From Undaria pinnatifida (taxonomy: Eukaryota > Sar > Phaeophyceae > Laminariales > Alariaceae): a stretch of 64,000 nt of DNA. This document shows positions 35,116-47,202 of the stretch, in pieces (position 1 is the stretch's first letter; the number at the start of each line of letters is the position of its first letter). Below the pieces are notes generated by a model. It made no database searches and was not told the origin of the DNA. It was given only the letters and a program-made list of their open reading frames with translations. The stretch spans positions 16,011,710-16,075,709 of the forward strand of contig JABAKD010000030.1 in assembly GCA_012845835.1 (NCBI GenBank), written 5' to 3'. The translations under genes and the position numbers were made by a program.

Positions 35116-36239
35116 AGTACACACGTGGCCATTCATCTACTTCCCAAAGGTCGTCGAAAGACCGACCTAGGAGAAGGTTGGACCTAGTGTATGGTATTAT
35201 GCATGTGTATGCAGGCTCGTCACGCATTGGTGTGGTGGTGTTGGAATCGCAGGAGTATGTGGATCTGCTGTTGTAAACGTCTTGGAAGAGATCGTTGGCC
35301 GTCGGCAAGTAGATCATTTGGTCTGGCCATCGACGAGGTGGGATTAAATACTTGTTCTGAGAATGGTATGTTTGATACGGTCATATCTCAGCGTCTATGG
35401 ATTTTGCAGTCAGTGGTCCTTGTTTTGGATACCATGAGATCCAACAGCCGTAACGTTCATTTTGGTGGAACCGTAACCATTTTTTAGGAATAATTCGGGA
35501 TTAATTTGTACGATATGAGACGTGTACGTCGGCTCGTTGTACCTAGGTGTGTACGTGTTGGAGTCGGGGGAGTTCGTGGAATTGCTGTTGTACACTTGTA
35601 GGGAGAGGGTCGTTGGCCGTCGGCAAGTGAGACACTTGGTCAGGCCGGCCAGGAGGTTGGATTTTTCATTTGCTTAAAATATCGTACGTGTGATACGATC
35701 TTTTCTTACCGTCTAGTCTATGCACTTTGGATGAGATATCGAATTTTGGATACATTTAGATCCAACAGCCGTGACCGTCTTTTTGTTGGAACCGTAACCA
35801 TTGGGTATGATTATGGATGGTTCTGGATGAAAATGTACGATATGAGATGTGTCGTAGGCTCGTTGTACCTAGGTATATTTGTGTTGCAGTCGGGGGAGTT
35901 CGTGGACCTGCTGTTGTAGACGTTTTGGGAGAGGGTCGTTGGCCGTCGGTAAGTGAGACACTTCTTGGTCAGGCCGGCCAGGAGGTGGGATTTTTTCAGT
36001 TGCTTCAAGTATCGTACGTGTGAGACGATATTTCCTTACCGTCTGTGCACTTTGGATTATATAACGATTATTTGCATACCTTTAAATCCAACAGCCGTAA
36101 CCGTCATTTTATTGGAAGCGTAACCATTGGGTATGGATGGTTCGGGATGAAATTGTATGATAAGAGATTTATACGTAGGCTCGTTGTACCTAGGTGTGTT
36201 TGTGTTGGAGTCGGGGAAGATCGTGGGCAATTTTGTTTG

Positions 36240-36985
36240 ATTAGACCTGTAAGGGATCCGTTTACCAAAGATCTTGTGATATCGTTACCATGGGGAAAGT
36301 CGAAAAAAAGTCCTACCTTGGAGAAGGTCAGACCCAGTGCAAGGTGCACCGATTAGAAGGGTTAGGTTTGTAAAAACTTTTGATATCGTTACTTTGTCGA
36401 GGGTCAGTACCTCAGCAGAGACAGGGAAAAAGGTTGGCCTGGCATACTGGTTATGATCGGTGGTGGAGACCACGGCCAACTTCTATATGAACGCCGCGAA
36501 AGATAGCGTTCGAACAGTTAGTTGTATAGTCTAAATAGGTCAGCGTCCCTGTCGAAACGTATGTGCAGGCAGTAGATACTCTAAGGATTAATAAAAAAAG
36601 AGCAGAGTAATCGTATTATATATTTAAATGCTGCGATAGCAGTGCCGGTATCGTTGCATCTATCAAGGCACCACACCAAAACGCGATACTCCGCGGGTAT
36701 ATCGTTGCTTAGTGGAACTATTTATAGTCCAACATCAATTAAGTGCGTGTACACAAAGCTGTGGCGGCATTGCCAAGATCGCAGCATACAAGGATCACAC
36801 GGTAACACGCATCAACCACGTCATGACACACCTAGTGGTCCACTCCACACAAAAAAATATAGACTAATAGTTGGTGGCGGCAGTACCGGGCATCAACACA
36901 TATATATGCGGTGCTTATGAACACACGCACCCACGACACCGCAACCAATCGTCCCCTAAAAACGCAGACGCAATGTCCGCGACGA
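36240..36985. other. Non-satellite insertion inside the array
   Basis: Sequence unrelated to the 320-bp monomer. A 92-codon frame at 36642-36920 (+) has no recognisable motif. The right edge joins the inverted satellite segment at about 36990-37010. Confidence 0.5.
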
Positions 36986-37009
36986 AGCAACATACACCCA
37001 CTACCTACC

Positions 37010-37240
37010 CCATCCTATTTCACACCTTAGGGTTTCCGGACCATTCATACCCATTGGGCGCGGATCCAACAAAGTGACGGTTACGGCGGTGGATATCAAG
37101 GTATCCAAAACAAGATACCGAATCCAAAGCCAGAGACGGTAAGGAAATACCTGTATTACACATACCGAACTTAGAACAAGTGAAAAATCTCACCTCCTCG
37201 CCAGCCACACCTAAATACCCACGGGCCGACGTCCGTCGAT
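37010..37240 (-). repeat. Inverted satellite segment, copy 1
   Basis: Reads as the reverse complement of most of one monomer (CCGGACCATTCATACCCATTGG through CACCTCCTCGCCAGCCA). It then switches back to forward orientation at CGTCCGTCGATAAGTCGGAC. Confidence 0.8.
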
Positions 37241-38764
37241 AAGTCGGACATTTAGTTTGGCCAACCAGGAGGTGGTGAGTTTTACTTGTTTCAAGTATGG
37301 TACACGTGAGACGATATTTTCTTACCATCTATCATGGATTTTGTACTCAGTATCAGTCTCTTGGATACCTTGAGATCCAACTAACAGCCGTAACCGTCGT
37401 TTTGTTGGAATCTTATCCATTGGTTATGAATGGTTCGGGATGAAATGGCATGGTATGAGATGTGTATGTAGTCTCGTTGTACCTTGTGGTAGTAGTGGTG
37501 TCGGGGTCCAGAGATTTCGTGGACCTGCTGTTGTAAGGCTTTTGGGAGAGGGTCGTTGGCAGTCGGTAAGTGGAACACTTGGTCTGGCCGGCCAGGAGGT
37601 GGGATTCTGCACTTGTTCTAAGTATGGTACGTGTGATACGGTCTTCTCTTGCCGTCTATGGATTTTGGATTCGGTGTTCTTTTTTTGGATACCTTTACAT
37701 CCAACAGCCGCAACCAACCGTCATTTTATTGGAACCGAAACCTTTGGGTATGACTGGTCCGGTATTTAACGGTGTTATATGAGATGTGCATATAGACTCG
37801 TTGTACCCAGGTGCCGTGGTGTTGGGGACGGGTTCGATGGTGGACCTTCTGCTCTACGTGTGTTTGGAGAGAATCGTTGGCCGTGGGTAAGTGGATATTT
37901 TGTTCTGGCCGGCCAGGAGGTGGGATTTTCACTTGTTCTGAGCATGGTACGTGTGCGACGGTTATTTCTTGCCGTCTATGGATTTTGGATTTGTTATTCT
38001 TTTTTTGGATACCTTTACATCCAACAGCCGTAACCGTCATTTCGTTGGGACCAAAACCTTTGGGTATGACTGGTCCGGTATTTACCGGTGTTGTATGAGA
38101 TGTGCATATAGACCCGTTGTACCTAGGTGCCTTGGTGTGTTGGGGACGGGTTTGATGGTGGACCTGCTGTTCTACGCATGTTTGAAGAGAATCGTTTGCC
38201 GTGGGTAAGGGGGTCTTTTGTTCTGGCCGGCCTGGAGGTGGGAGGTTTCACTGGTTCCAAGTACAGTACGTGTGATACGGTCTTCTCTTGCCGTCTATGA
38301 ATTTTGGATTCGGTATTTTTTTTTTGGGTACCTTCACATCTAACAGCCGTAACTAACTGTCATTTTGGTAGAACCGCAACCATTGGGGTATGAATGGTTC
38401 GGTATTTGATGGTGTGATTTGATGCGTGTACGTGGACTCTTTTCACCTCGGTGTAGTGGTGTTGGGGTTGGAAAAATTCGTCAACCTGATGATCTAAGCG
38501 TTTTTGTAGAGAATCGTTGGTCGTCGGTAAGTGGCACATTTGGGTTGACCGACCAGGAGGTTGGATTTTTCACTTACTTGTTCTATGTATGGTACGTGTG
38601 AGACGGTCTTCTCATACCATCTATCGATTTTGGATTCGGTATAAGTTTTTTGGCTACTACCGTGATATCCAGCAACTGTAACCGTCATTTTGTTGGAACC
38701 GAAACCATTGGGTATGAATGTGGTACGGGATGAAATGGTGTAATATGAGATAACACACACCCAT

Positions 38765-39002
38765 TACCCCATCCATCCCATCTCACACCTCAGGGTTCCC
38801 GGACCATTCATATCCAATGGGCGCGCATCCAACAAAGTGATCGTTACGGCGGTGGATATCAAAGTACCCCAAAAATGATACCGAATCCAAAGTCAGAGAC
38901 GGTAAGGAAATACCGTATTACACATACTGTTCTTAGAACAAGTGAGAAATCTCACCTCCTCGCCAGCCACGCAGAAATACCCACACTGGCCGACGTCCGT
39001 CG
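38765..39002 (-). repeat. Inverted satellite segment, copy 2
   Basis: Nearly the same segment as 37010-37240, with the same switch point at GACGTCCGTCGATAAGTCGG. The shared junction shows that a larger unit containing the inversion was duplicated. Confidence 0.8.
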
Positions 39003-42000
39003 ATAAGTCGGACATTTGCTCTGGCCAGACAGGAGGTGGGGTTTTTTACTTGTTCCAAGTATGGAGCACGTGAGACGATTTTTTCTCACCGTCAAGTCTA
39101 TGCATTTTGTATTCGGTATCAGTCTCTTCCATACCTTGAGATCCAACAGCCGTAACCGTCATTTTGTTGAAACCTTATCCATTGGGTATGAATGGTTCGG
39201 GATGAAATGGCATGGTATGATATGTGTATGTAGTCTCGTCGTACCTTGTGGTTGTAGTGGTATCGGGGTCCAGAGAGTTCGTGGGTCTGTGTTGTTGTAA
39301 GGCTCGTGGGAGAGGGTCGTTGGCAGTCGGTAAGTGGGACACTTGGTCTGACCGGCCAGGAGGTAGAGTGTTTCACTTGTTCTAAGTATGGCACGTGTGA
39401 TAGGGTCTTCTCTTGCCGTCTATGGATTTTTGATGCGGTATTCTTTTCTTGAATACATTTACATCCAACAGCCGTAACCGTCATTTTGTTGGAACCGAAA
39501 CCTTTGGGTATGTCTGGTTCGGTATTTAACGGAGTTATATGAGATGTGCATGTGGACTCGTTGTACCTAGGTGTCGTGGTGTTGGGGACGGGTTTGGTGG
39601 TGGACCTGCTGTTCTAAGTGTTTTTGGAGAGAATCGTTGGCCGTGGGTAAGTGGGTCTTTTGTTCTGGCCGGCCAGAGGGTGGGATTTTTCACTTGTTCT
39701 GAGTATGGTACGTGTGAGACGGTTATTTCTTGCCGTCTATGGATTTGGGTCCGGTATCCTTTTCTTGGATACCTTGCGATCCAACAGCCGTAACCGTCAT
39801 TTTGGTAGAACAGTAACCGTTGGGTATGAATGGATCAGTATTAAACGGTGTGATATGAGATGTGTACGCGGACTCTTTGTACCTAGGTGCAGTGGTATTG
39901 GGGTTGAAAAAGTTCGTCAAACTGATGATCTAAGCGTTTTTGTAGAGAATCGTTGGTCGTCGGTAAGTGGCACATTTGGTCTGACCGACCAGGAGGTTGG
40001 ATTTGTCACTTGTTCTATGTATGGTACGTGTGAGACGGTCTTCTCATACCATCTATCGGTTTTGGATTCGGTATAAGTTTTTTGGCTTCCGTGATATCCA
40101 GCTACTGTAACCGTCATTTTGTTGGAACCAAAACCATTGGGTATGAATGGTCCGCGATGAAATGGTGTGGTATGAGATGTGTATGTAGGCTCGTTGTGCC
40201 TTGGTGTATAGTGGTGTTGGAACCGCAGGAGTATGTGGACCTGCTGTTTTAAACGTTTTGAAAGAGATCGTTGGCCGTCGGCAAGTAGATCATTTGGTCT
40301 GGCCATCGATGAGGTGGGATTATATAGTATTACTTGTTCTGAGGATGGGACGTTTGGTGCGGTCATATCTTAGCGTCTATGGATTCTGCAGTCGATGTCC
40401 TTGTTTTGGATACCATGAGATCCAAAAAAAGCCGTAACGTTCATTTTTGTTGGAATCTTAACCATTGGGTACGACTGGTCCGGTACTAAATGATGTGATA
40501 TGAAATGTTTATGTAGGTTCGTTGTACCTCGTGGTAATGGTGTTGGGGTCGGGTTTGTTCGTGGACCTGCTGTTTTACCCGCTGTTGGAGACAATCGTTG
40601 GCCGTGGGAAAGTGGGTCATTTGTTCTGACCGGGCAGGAGGTGGGATTTCTCATTGTTCAAAGTATGGTACGAGCAATACGGTTTTCAATTGCCTTCTAA
40701 GGATTTGGATTCAATATCCTTGTTTGGGATACCTTGAGATCGAACAGCCGCAAACGTCATTTTGTTGGAACCTTTTACATTGGTTTTGAATATATATGGT
40801 TCGGGATGAAATGGCATGGTATGTGATGTGTATGTAGGCTCGTTGTACCTAGTAGTAGTAGTGGTTTTGGGGTCCGGAGAGCTCGTGAACCTGCTGATTG
40901 TTGTATGGCCTTTGGAACAGGGTCGTTGGCCGTCGGTAAGTGGGACATTTGGTCTGGCCGGCCAGGAGGTAGGATTTTTCACTTGTTCTAAGTATGGTAC
41001 GTGCGATACGGTCTTTTCTTACCGTCTATGGATTTTGCATTGGGTATCCACTTTTTGCATAATTTAATACCTTCAGATGCAACAGCCGTGACCGTCATTT
41101 TGTTGGAACCGCAACCATTTGGTATGACTGGTCCGGCATTAAACGGTGTGATATGATATGTGCATGTAGTGTACGTCGTGGTAGTAGTGGTGTTGGGGGT
41201 TTGGAGAGTTCGTCGACCTGCTGTTGTGAGCGTTTTGGGAGGGGGTTGTTGGGCGTCGGCAAGGGGACATTTGGTCTGGCCGGCCAGGAAGTGGGACTTT
41301 TCACTTACTCTAAATATGGAATGTTTGATACGGTCTTTTGCTACCGTTATGGATTTTGGATTCGATATCTTTGTGGAAACCTTGAGATCCAACAACAGCC
41401 GTAACCGTCATTTTGTTGGAACCGTAACCATTTGGTATGGCTGGTCCAGTATTACACGGTGTGATATCAGAATCTTAGATGTGTATGTAGGCTTGCTATA
41501 CGCTGTGGCAGTGTTTTGGGGTTGGGAGAGTTCGTGGACCTGCTGTTGTGAGCCTTTTGGGAGGGGGTCGTTGGCCATCGGCAAGTGAGACATTTGGTCT
41601 GGCCGGCCACAAAGTGGGATTTTTCTCTTGTTTTAAGCATGGTACGTGTGATACGGTCTTTTCTTACCGTCTATAAATTTTGGATCCTGTATCCTTCTTG
41701 TGGACACCTTGATTGAGATCCAACAGCCGTAACAGTCATCTTATTGGAACCGTAACAATTGGTTGTGACTGGCGCGGTATCAAACGGTGTGATATGATAT
41801 GTGTATGTAGACTCATTGTGCCTGGTGGTAGTGGTGTTGGGGTTGGAGGAGTTCGTGGACCGGCTGTTCTAGGCGTTGTTAGAGAAAATCGTTGGCCGTG
41901 GGTATGTGGGTCATTTGTTCTGGCCGACCAGGTTGTGATGTTTTTTTACTTGTTCTAATTGTGGTACGAGTGGTGCGATCTTTTCTTACCGTCTAGTCTA

Positions 42001-45000
42001 TGGATCTGGATTCGGTTATTTTTTCGGATGCCTTGATATCCAACAGCCGAAACCGTCATATTGTTGGAACCGTACCCATTGGGTATGACTGGTGCGGGAT
42101 AAAATAGCATGGTATGAGATGTGTGTGTAGGCTCGTTGCACCTAGTAGTAGTGATTTTGGGGTTGGAGGAGTTCGTGGACATGCTGTTGCAAGGCTTTTG
42201 GGAGAGGGTCCTTGGCCGTCGGTAAGTGGGACATTCGATCTGGCCGGCGAGGAGGTAGGATTTTTCACTCGTTCTAAGTATGATACGTGTGATACGGTAT
42301 TTTTTACCGTATACGAATTTTGTATTGGGTATCCACTTTTATTTTGTATACCTTTAGATCCAACAGCCGTAGCCATCATTTTGTTGGAACAGTATAACCA
42401 TTGGGGATGAATGGTCCGGGATAAAATGGTATTATGTGAGATTTTTTACGTAGGCTCGTTTTACCTAGGAGTAGTGGTGTTGGGGTCCGGAGAGTTCGTG
42501 GACCTGCTGTTGTTGTAAGCGTTTTGGGAGGGGGTCGTTGACCGTCGGCAAGTGGGACATTTGGTCTGGCTGATATTTTGCACTTGTTATAAGTACGGTA
42601 CGTGTGATACGGTCTTTCCTTGCCTTTGGATTCGGTATCGATTCTTCGGATACCTTGAGATCCAACAGTCGTAACCAACCGTCATTTTGTTGGAACCGCA
42701 ACTATTTTTTATGAATGATTCGGGATTAATTTGTATGATATGAGACGTGTACGTAGGCTCGTTGTACCTAGGTGTGTACGTGTTGGAGTCGGGGGAGTTT
42801 GTGGACCTGCTGTTGTACACGTTCTGGGAGAGGGTCATTGGCCGTCGGTAAGTGAGACACCTGGTCAGGCCGGCCAGGAGGTTGGATTTGTCATTTTTTT
42901 CAAAGTATCGGACGTGTGAGACGATATTTTCTTACCGTCTAGACTATGCATGTTGGATTAGATAACGATTATTTGGATACCTTTAGATCCAACAGCCGTA
43001 AAACCGCCATTTTGTTGGAACCGTAACCATGGGGTATTGATGGTTCCGGATGAAATTGTATGATATGAGATGTGTTCCTAGGCTCGTTGTACCTAGGTGT
43101 GTTTGTGTTGGAGTCTGGGAAGATCGTGGACATACATACATGGTGTTGTTAGCGTTTTGGGAGAGGGTCCTTGGCCGTCGGTAAGTGAGACACTTGATCA
43201 GGCCGGCCAGGAAGTGGGATTTTTCACTTGTTTAAGGTATGGTATGTTTTGTACGATATTTTCTTACCGTCTATAGATTTTGGATTCGGTATCCTTTCCT
43301 TGGATGCCTTGATATCCAACAGCCGTAACCGTCATTTTGTTGGAACCGTAACCATTGGTCATTAATGGTCTGAGATGAAATGGTATGATATGAGATGTGT
43401 ACGTAGGCTCGCTGTACCTATTTGTAGTGGTGTTAGAGTCGTAGGAGTTCGTGGACCTGCTGTTGTAAGGCTTTTGGGAATAGATCGTTGGCCGTGGGTA
43501 AGTGGGTACGTTTGTCTGGCCGACGAGGAGGTGGGATTTTTCACTTGTTCTGCGTATGGTACGTGTGAGACGGTATTTTCTGACCGTCTATGGATTTTGT
43601 ATTGGGTATCCTTTTTTTGGATTCCTTGAGATGCAACAGCCGTATCCGTCATTTTGTTGGAACCGTAACCATTGGGTATAGACTGAATAAATGGTCCGGG
43701 ATGAAAAAGTATTATATAAGATGTGTATGTAGGCTCGTTAGGCCTTGGTGTTGTTGTGGTGGGGTCGGAGGAGTTCGTGGACCTGCTGTTGTACACGTTT
43801 TGGAACAGATCGTTGGCCGTCCGTAGTGGATCATTTGGTCTGGCCGGCGAGAAGGTAGGAGTTTTCACTTGTTCTGAGTATTGTACGTGTGATACGGTCA
43901 TGTCTTGCCGTCTATGGATTTTGGCTTGGGTATCCTTGCTTTGGGTACCTTGAGGTCCGACGGCCGTAAGGGTCATCTTGTTGGAACCGTACCAATGGGT
44001 ATGACTGGTCCTGTATTAGACTAGATGTATGATTTGATATATTTAGGGCCCGGATTAATGAGGAACGTGCCAAATCGAATTTCGATTTTTATTTTGATAA
44101 AAATCGAATCTGGAGCTGATTCCAATTAAAATTTAAACAAAAACGCGTTTCGTTCTTAACGAAGAATGAGCACGGGGACCTACCACGGGGAATAAAAGGC
44201 CGTAACGCAACCGATGTGCGGAAAACCATAGGTGAGGCAGAGCTCAAATTTCAAAATTAACGTGACGGCGGGCGAGCCTCTATCTACAGTCGCAAAGCAG
44301 CCACGCGACATGCGTCCTCCTCGGCGTAGGGCATCCCGGCGCCGGGCTGGGCTGGCAGCGCTCACGGAGAATGTTGTCCGCTTGCTGGATCTGTTGGAGC
44401 AGCTGGATGACCTAGAGGACGAGGAAGACGTAGACGACCTCGAGATAGAGGAGCAACTCATGCAGATCGGCATCAAGAGACGCAAGACATTGCTCGTACG
44501 TAAACGCCGCATCTGGGCGGATTGCACCAGGCCGATGCTCGGAGATAAAACGTTCCAAGAACGCTTTTGCATGGAGAACGCTGACTTTATGGTGTTGGTG
44601 GAGCTGCTTCGCACATCCCTTCAACAAGACGCCAGGATGGGGGGCCTGCGAAATATTGCAATTCCCGTGGAGTGTCAGCTGGGGGTGACGTTGCGATGGT
44701 TAGCTGGGGCGGCGATTTGGAAGGGCGCCGATGGGCACGTCATGGCAAAGAGCACGGCATACGCTATCGTGCACCGCGTGATCGCCTCGTAGTGTGCCTG
44801 TCCTCAGCTGGCGTGCAAATGGCCGGAAGCCGAGGATGCCCCTCGGTCTGCCCGTAGTTTCAGGAAGCGGAGCGGGAACGACGTCATCAGGAGAGCTGTG
44901 GGAGCAATGGATTGACTCTTTGTCCGTTTGATGAAGCCGATCAAGCTCGCCTATGGCGCAACTCACAGCTTCTTCTCTGGACACAAGAAAGGGCACGGCA

Positions 45001-45917
45001 TGAACCTTCAGGTATGCAAGCGAGGTCCTCTGCTTTGTGTTCCTTTAGTGGATGTACGTATGATATAGAGCAGTGTATGACCCGTGTGTATACCAAGCAA
45101 GTTTTGTTGTACAGCAGCATTGGTAGTCCCTTTATAATGCAGATTGAGTAGAGCCGGTTGCCCGCTATGGTGCCGTAGGAAATGAAATCGCGCGTACCGG
45201 TACAAGAACAACCACTAGTTAGGAAAACTGCCGGTTACCGGTATAGTGCCGGTGTTTGGCACTGACACGCGCAATGGAGGCAACAACACCGTACCAGGTA
45301 CCTCTTATTTTTGCAGCAAAGATTTTCATCACATTCGCAATCCAGTTTTGTTAACCCACGCATCATACGTACGTGCAAGTGCTTCGCCCCGCCGGCGGCT
45401 GACGCCGCCCGCTTCCCTCGCGCAAGGAAAAACGCAAATAACATATATATGCACGTCAAGGGGGCAGAAAGAAGAGGCGAATGATTTCGCCTTGTGCACG
45501 GCTATTAATAGCTGTCCTGTCGTGTGCACCGCTGTGCTGTGTGATCGTTGGCGATATCACATTCTGATCCGCAGTGCGGGTGTAAGTTGGGAGGGGGAAA
45601 AAAAGTAGGGACCGAGAGAGGACAACCAACTTTGACAAAAGCTACAAGACGAATAGGCAACACGCACATTCCGGTACATGGTACCTGGTACTTCGCGTGA
45701 CATACCTGGTGCTGCGGTATGTTCCGAAAGAAAGCACAGCGCAGCATGAGACAACACCGCACCGCAGAGCAAGGCGCGGCGCCACACGGCGCTGCGCTGC
45801 TGTGAGGTATATATAGCTAGGGGCTGAGTTGACCTGGGGGTGCATCTTTCTTATTATTCAACAGGCTCATTATTTTTCCAGGCTCCATAAAAATGAGAGT
45901 AACTACAGTAAATCACT

Positions 45918-45985
45918 CAACACCGTACGCGCGATCGGAGTATCACACACAGCTTGCAAAAATGGGTTTCGTAATTTTAATTTTT
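45918..45985 (+). repeat. R1 tail fragment inside intron 1
   Basis: CGTACGCGCGATCGGAGTATC through ACACACAGCTTGCAAAAATG and GGTTTCG, which is the R1 end, followed by AT-rich sequence. Confidence 0.7.
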
Positions 45986-46034
45986 GTAATATACGTGTCA
46001 AATTTGGCCTACTGTTCTTGGGGGGGTCTATTTG

Positions 46035-46105
46035 CACTCTGGGGCGACTGGAGCCTGTCCTGTCACCACGGACTTCATCATGGGAGTTAATGAGAAAACA
46101 ACATA
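46035..46105 (-). repeat. R5 repeat, copy 3 (inverted), inside intron 1
   Basis: GGAGCCTGTCCTGTCACCAC through GGGAGTTAATGAGAA is the reverse complement of the start of R5 (8816-8880, 11725-11790). Again it sits next to an R1 tail. Confidence 0.65.
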
Positions 46106-47202
46106 AAGCCCTCTCCAATACGTTCGTTTCACGCCATGAAATTAACCCCCCACGTATTCAAATCACCTCCACAACGGCATCTGCGACGCGGAGTACAGGA
46201 TCATTGCCTAGACTACACCATGAACTGCCCGGGCAGTCAAAACGATCGGACTGCTTTCAAGTTTTCAGGCTTCCACAAGCTTCTCGAGGACATCCCCGAC
46301 GGCTACTACATTCTGGGCGACGCTGCGTACCCCGCCTCCGACAAGGTTCTCGTCCCCTTCCCCGGTACCAAGCTGTCCGCGTCTCGGGACGCGTACAACT
46401 TCTACCAGTCACAGTGCTGGATGGCCATCGAGCAGACATTCGGCATCCTGGTGAGTTATTGTAGCGTATGGTATTTCTTCTAACAGCAGGCAGGTCCATC
46501 CATGCGATGCTTACACTCCCGCACGAATTCGCACCCCAATGCAGCGGAATGACTGTTTACTTGGATCGTCGCCGTAACTTCCGACATCGGCACCATCGGC
46601 AGTTGCTGGCGAGTGTTCTGCTGTCGGAAAAGGTATGTAGATTACAGACAGCGTATTAATAGCTCGTGTCAGCTGTTCCCACACAAGACGGAATACACAC
46701 ACTCAAGTTGCACCTGTTAGAGTCTGCCTGGCCGCGAGTCGTCTGCGCGCCGTCAGTCTACGCTATAAGCTGCCGTGCGCCGCGACACTTGAGGATACAA
46801 CCACCGTCCGTCTCACCTTGCCGAGCACACCCAACTCTTTGCGTTTCATTCTTCGAGGTGAGGAGGTGGGGGATTCTATCTCGCCCGATTGAGGTCAGGC
46901 TTCGCCGCTTCAATCAAGTGGTCGACTGCGTGATCCGGCTGCACAACTTCTGCCGACAGCGCAAGATCTCCGTGCCCGAGAGGAACACCAAGGGAACGCT
47001 CCCCAGGGAGGTCACTTTCAACGAGGACGGCGATCTTACAGGTGAATACTTCGAGCCCGAACCCGTTCGGACTGTTTTCCCGACAACCGACCAGGCGCAG
47101 CTGTCCCAACCTAGGGAGGCCATTCGCACGAGGGGGAAAATTGTGGGGATTAACCGGCCAATCCGCAACAAGGACCGCAATGCTTCGCAGGAGCGATTGT
47201 GA

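Larger units (their letters stand above)
35187..44035 (+). repeat. 320-bp satellite array, about 24 monomers with higher-order structure
   Basis: A marker word, CCAACAGCCGTAACCGTCAT, or close variants, occurs at about 35441, 35762, 36088, 37381, 37701, 38021, 38341, 38669, 39143, 39464, 39781, 40099, 40424, 40741, 41079 and on to 43958. Most spacings are 315-330 bp. Monomers share GGCTCGTTGTACCTAGGTG, GTTCGTGGACCTGCTG, GGTCTGGCCGGCCAGGAGG (with the 8-bp palindrome GGCCGGCC) and TTACCGTCTATGGATTTTGG. Subfamilies can be told apart by private variants. ORFs of 60-200 codons recur once per monomer but have no conserved start or frame, so they are not genes. The array is interrupted at about 36240-36985 by other sequence. 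Confidence 0.95.
44310..47202 (+). pseudogene. PIF/Harbinger transposase (DDE_Tnp family), three exons with two stops and a frameshift
   Basis: Exon 1 (ATG 44310 to 45011) encodes an Arg-rich start, an acidic stretch, the family motif VTLRWLAGA, then WPEAED and GAMD with the first catalytic Asp, then FFSGHKKGHGMNLQ. It ends CAG|GTATGC. Two in-frame stops lie in it: TAG 44790-44792 and TGA 44913-44915, the latter where the Gly after GAMD is expected. Exon 2 (about 46150-46450) encodes ICDAEYRI, then after a one-base shift near 46200, GSQNDRTAF, GYYILGDAAYP (second Asp) and IEQTFGIL (Glu). It ends CTG|GTGAGT. Exon 3 starts after TTCGAG at 46857 with VRRWGILSRP, joining in phase 0, and runs through LHNFC to the stop at 47202. 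All three catalytic acids survive, so inactivation looks recent. Intron 1 has grown to 1.1 kb by repeat insertion. Confidence 0.85.

Noticed and set aside
35187-44035. Many frames of 60-200 codons recurring through the satellite
   Set aside because: They repeat because the DNA repeats. Starts, frames and ends are not conserved between monomers, and strands conflict.
35187-44035. CRISPR-like array
   Set aside because: The repeat covers the whole 320-bp unit with no short repeat/unique spacer alternation, and the context is eukaryotic.
45829-46464. 211-residue plus-strand frame across 45.8-46.5 kb
   Set aside because: It runs through an R1 tail and R5 remnants and is out of frame with the conserved GDAAYP motif, so it is a shadow of exon 2.
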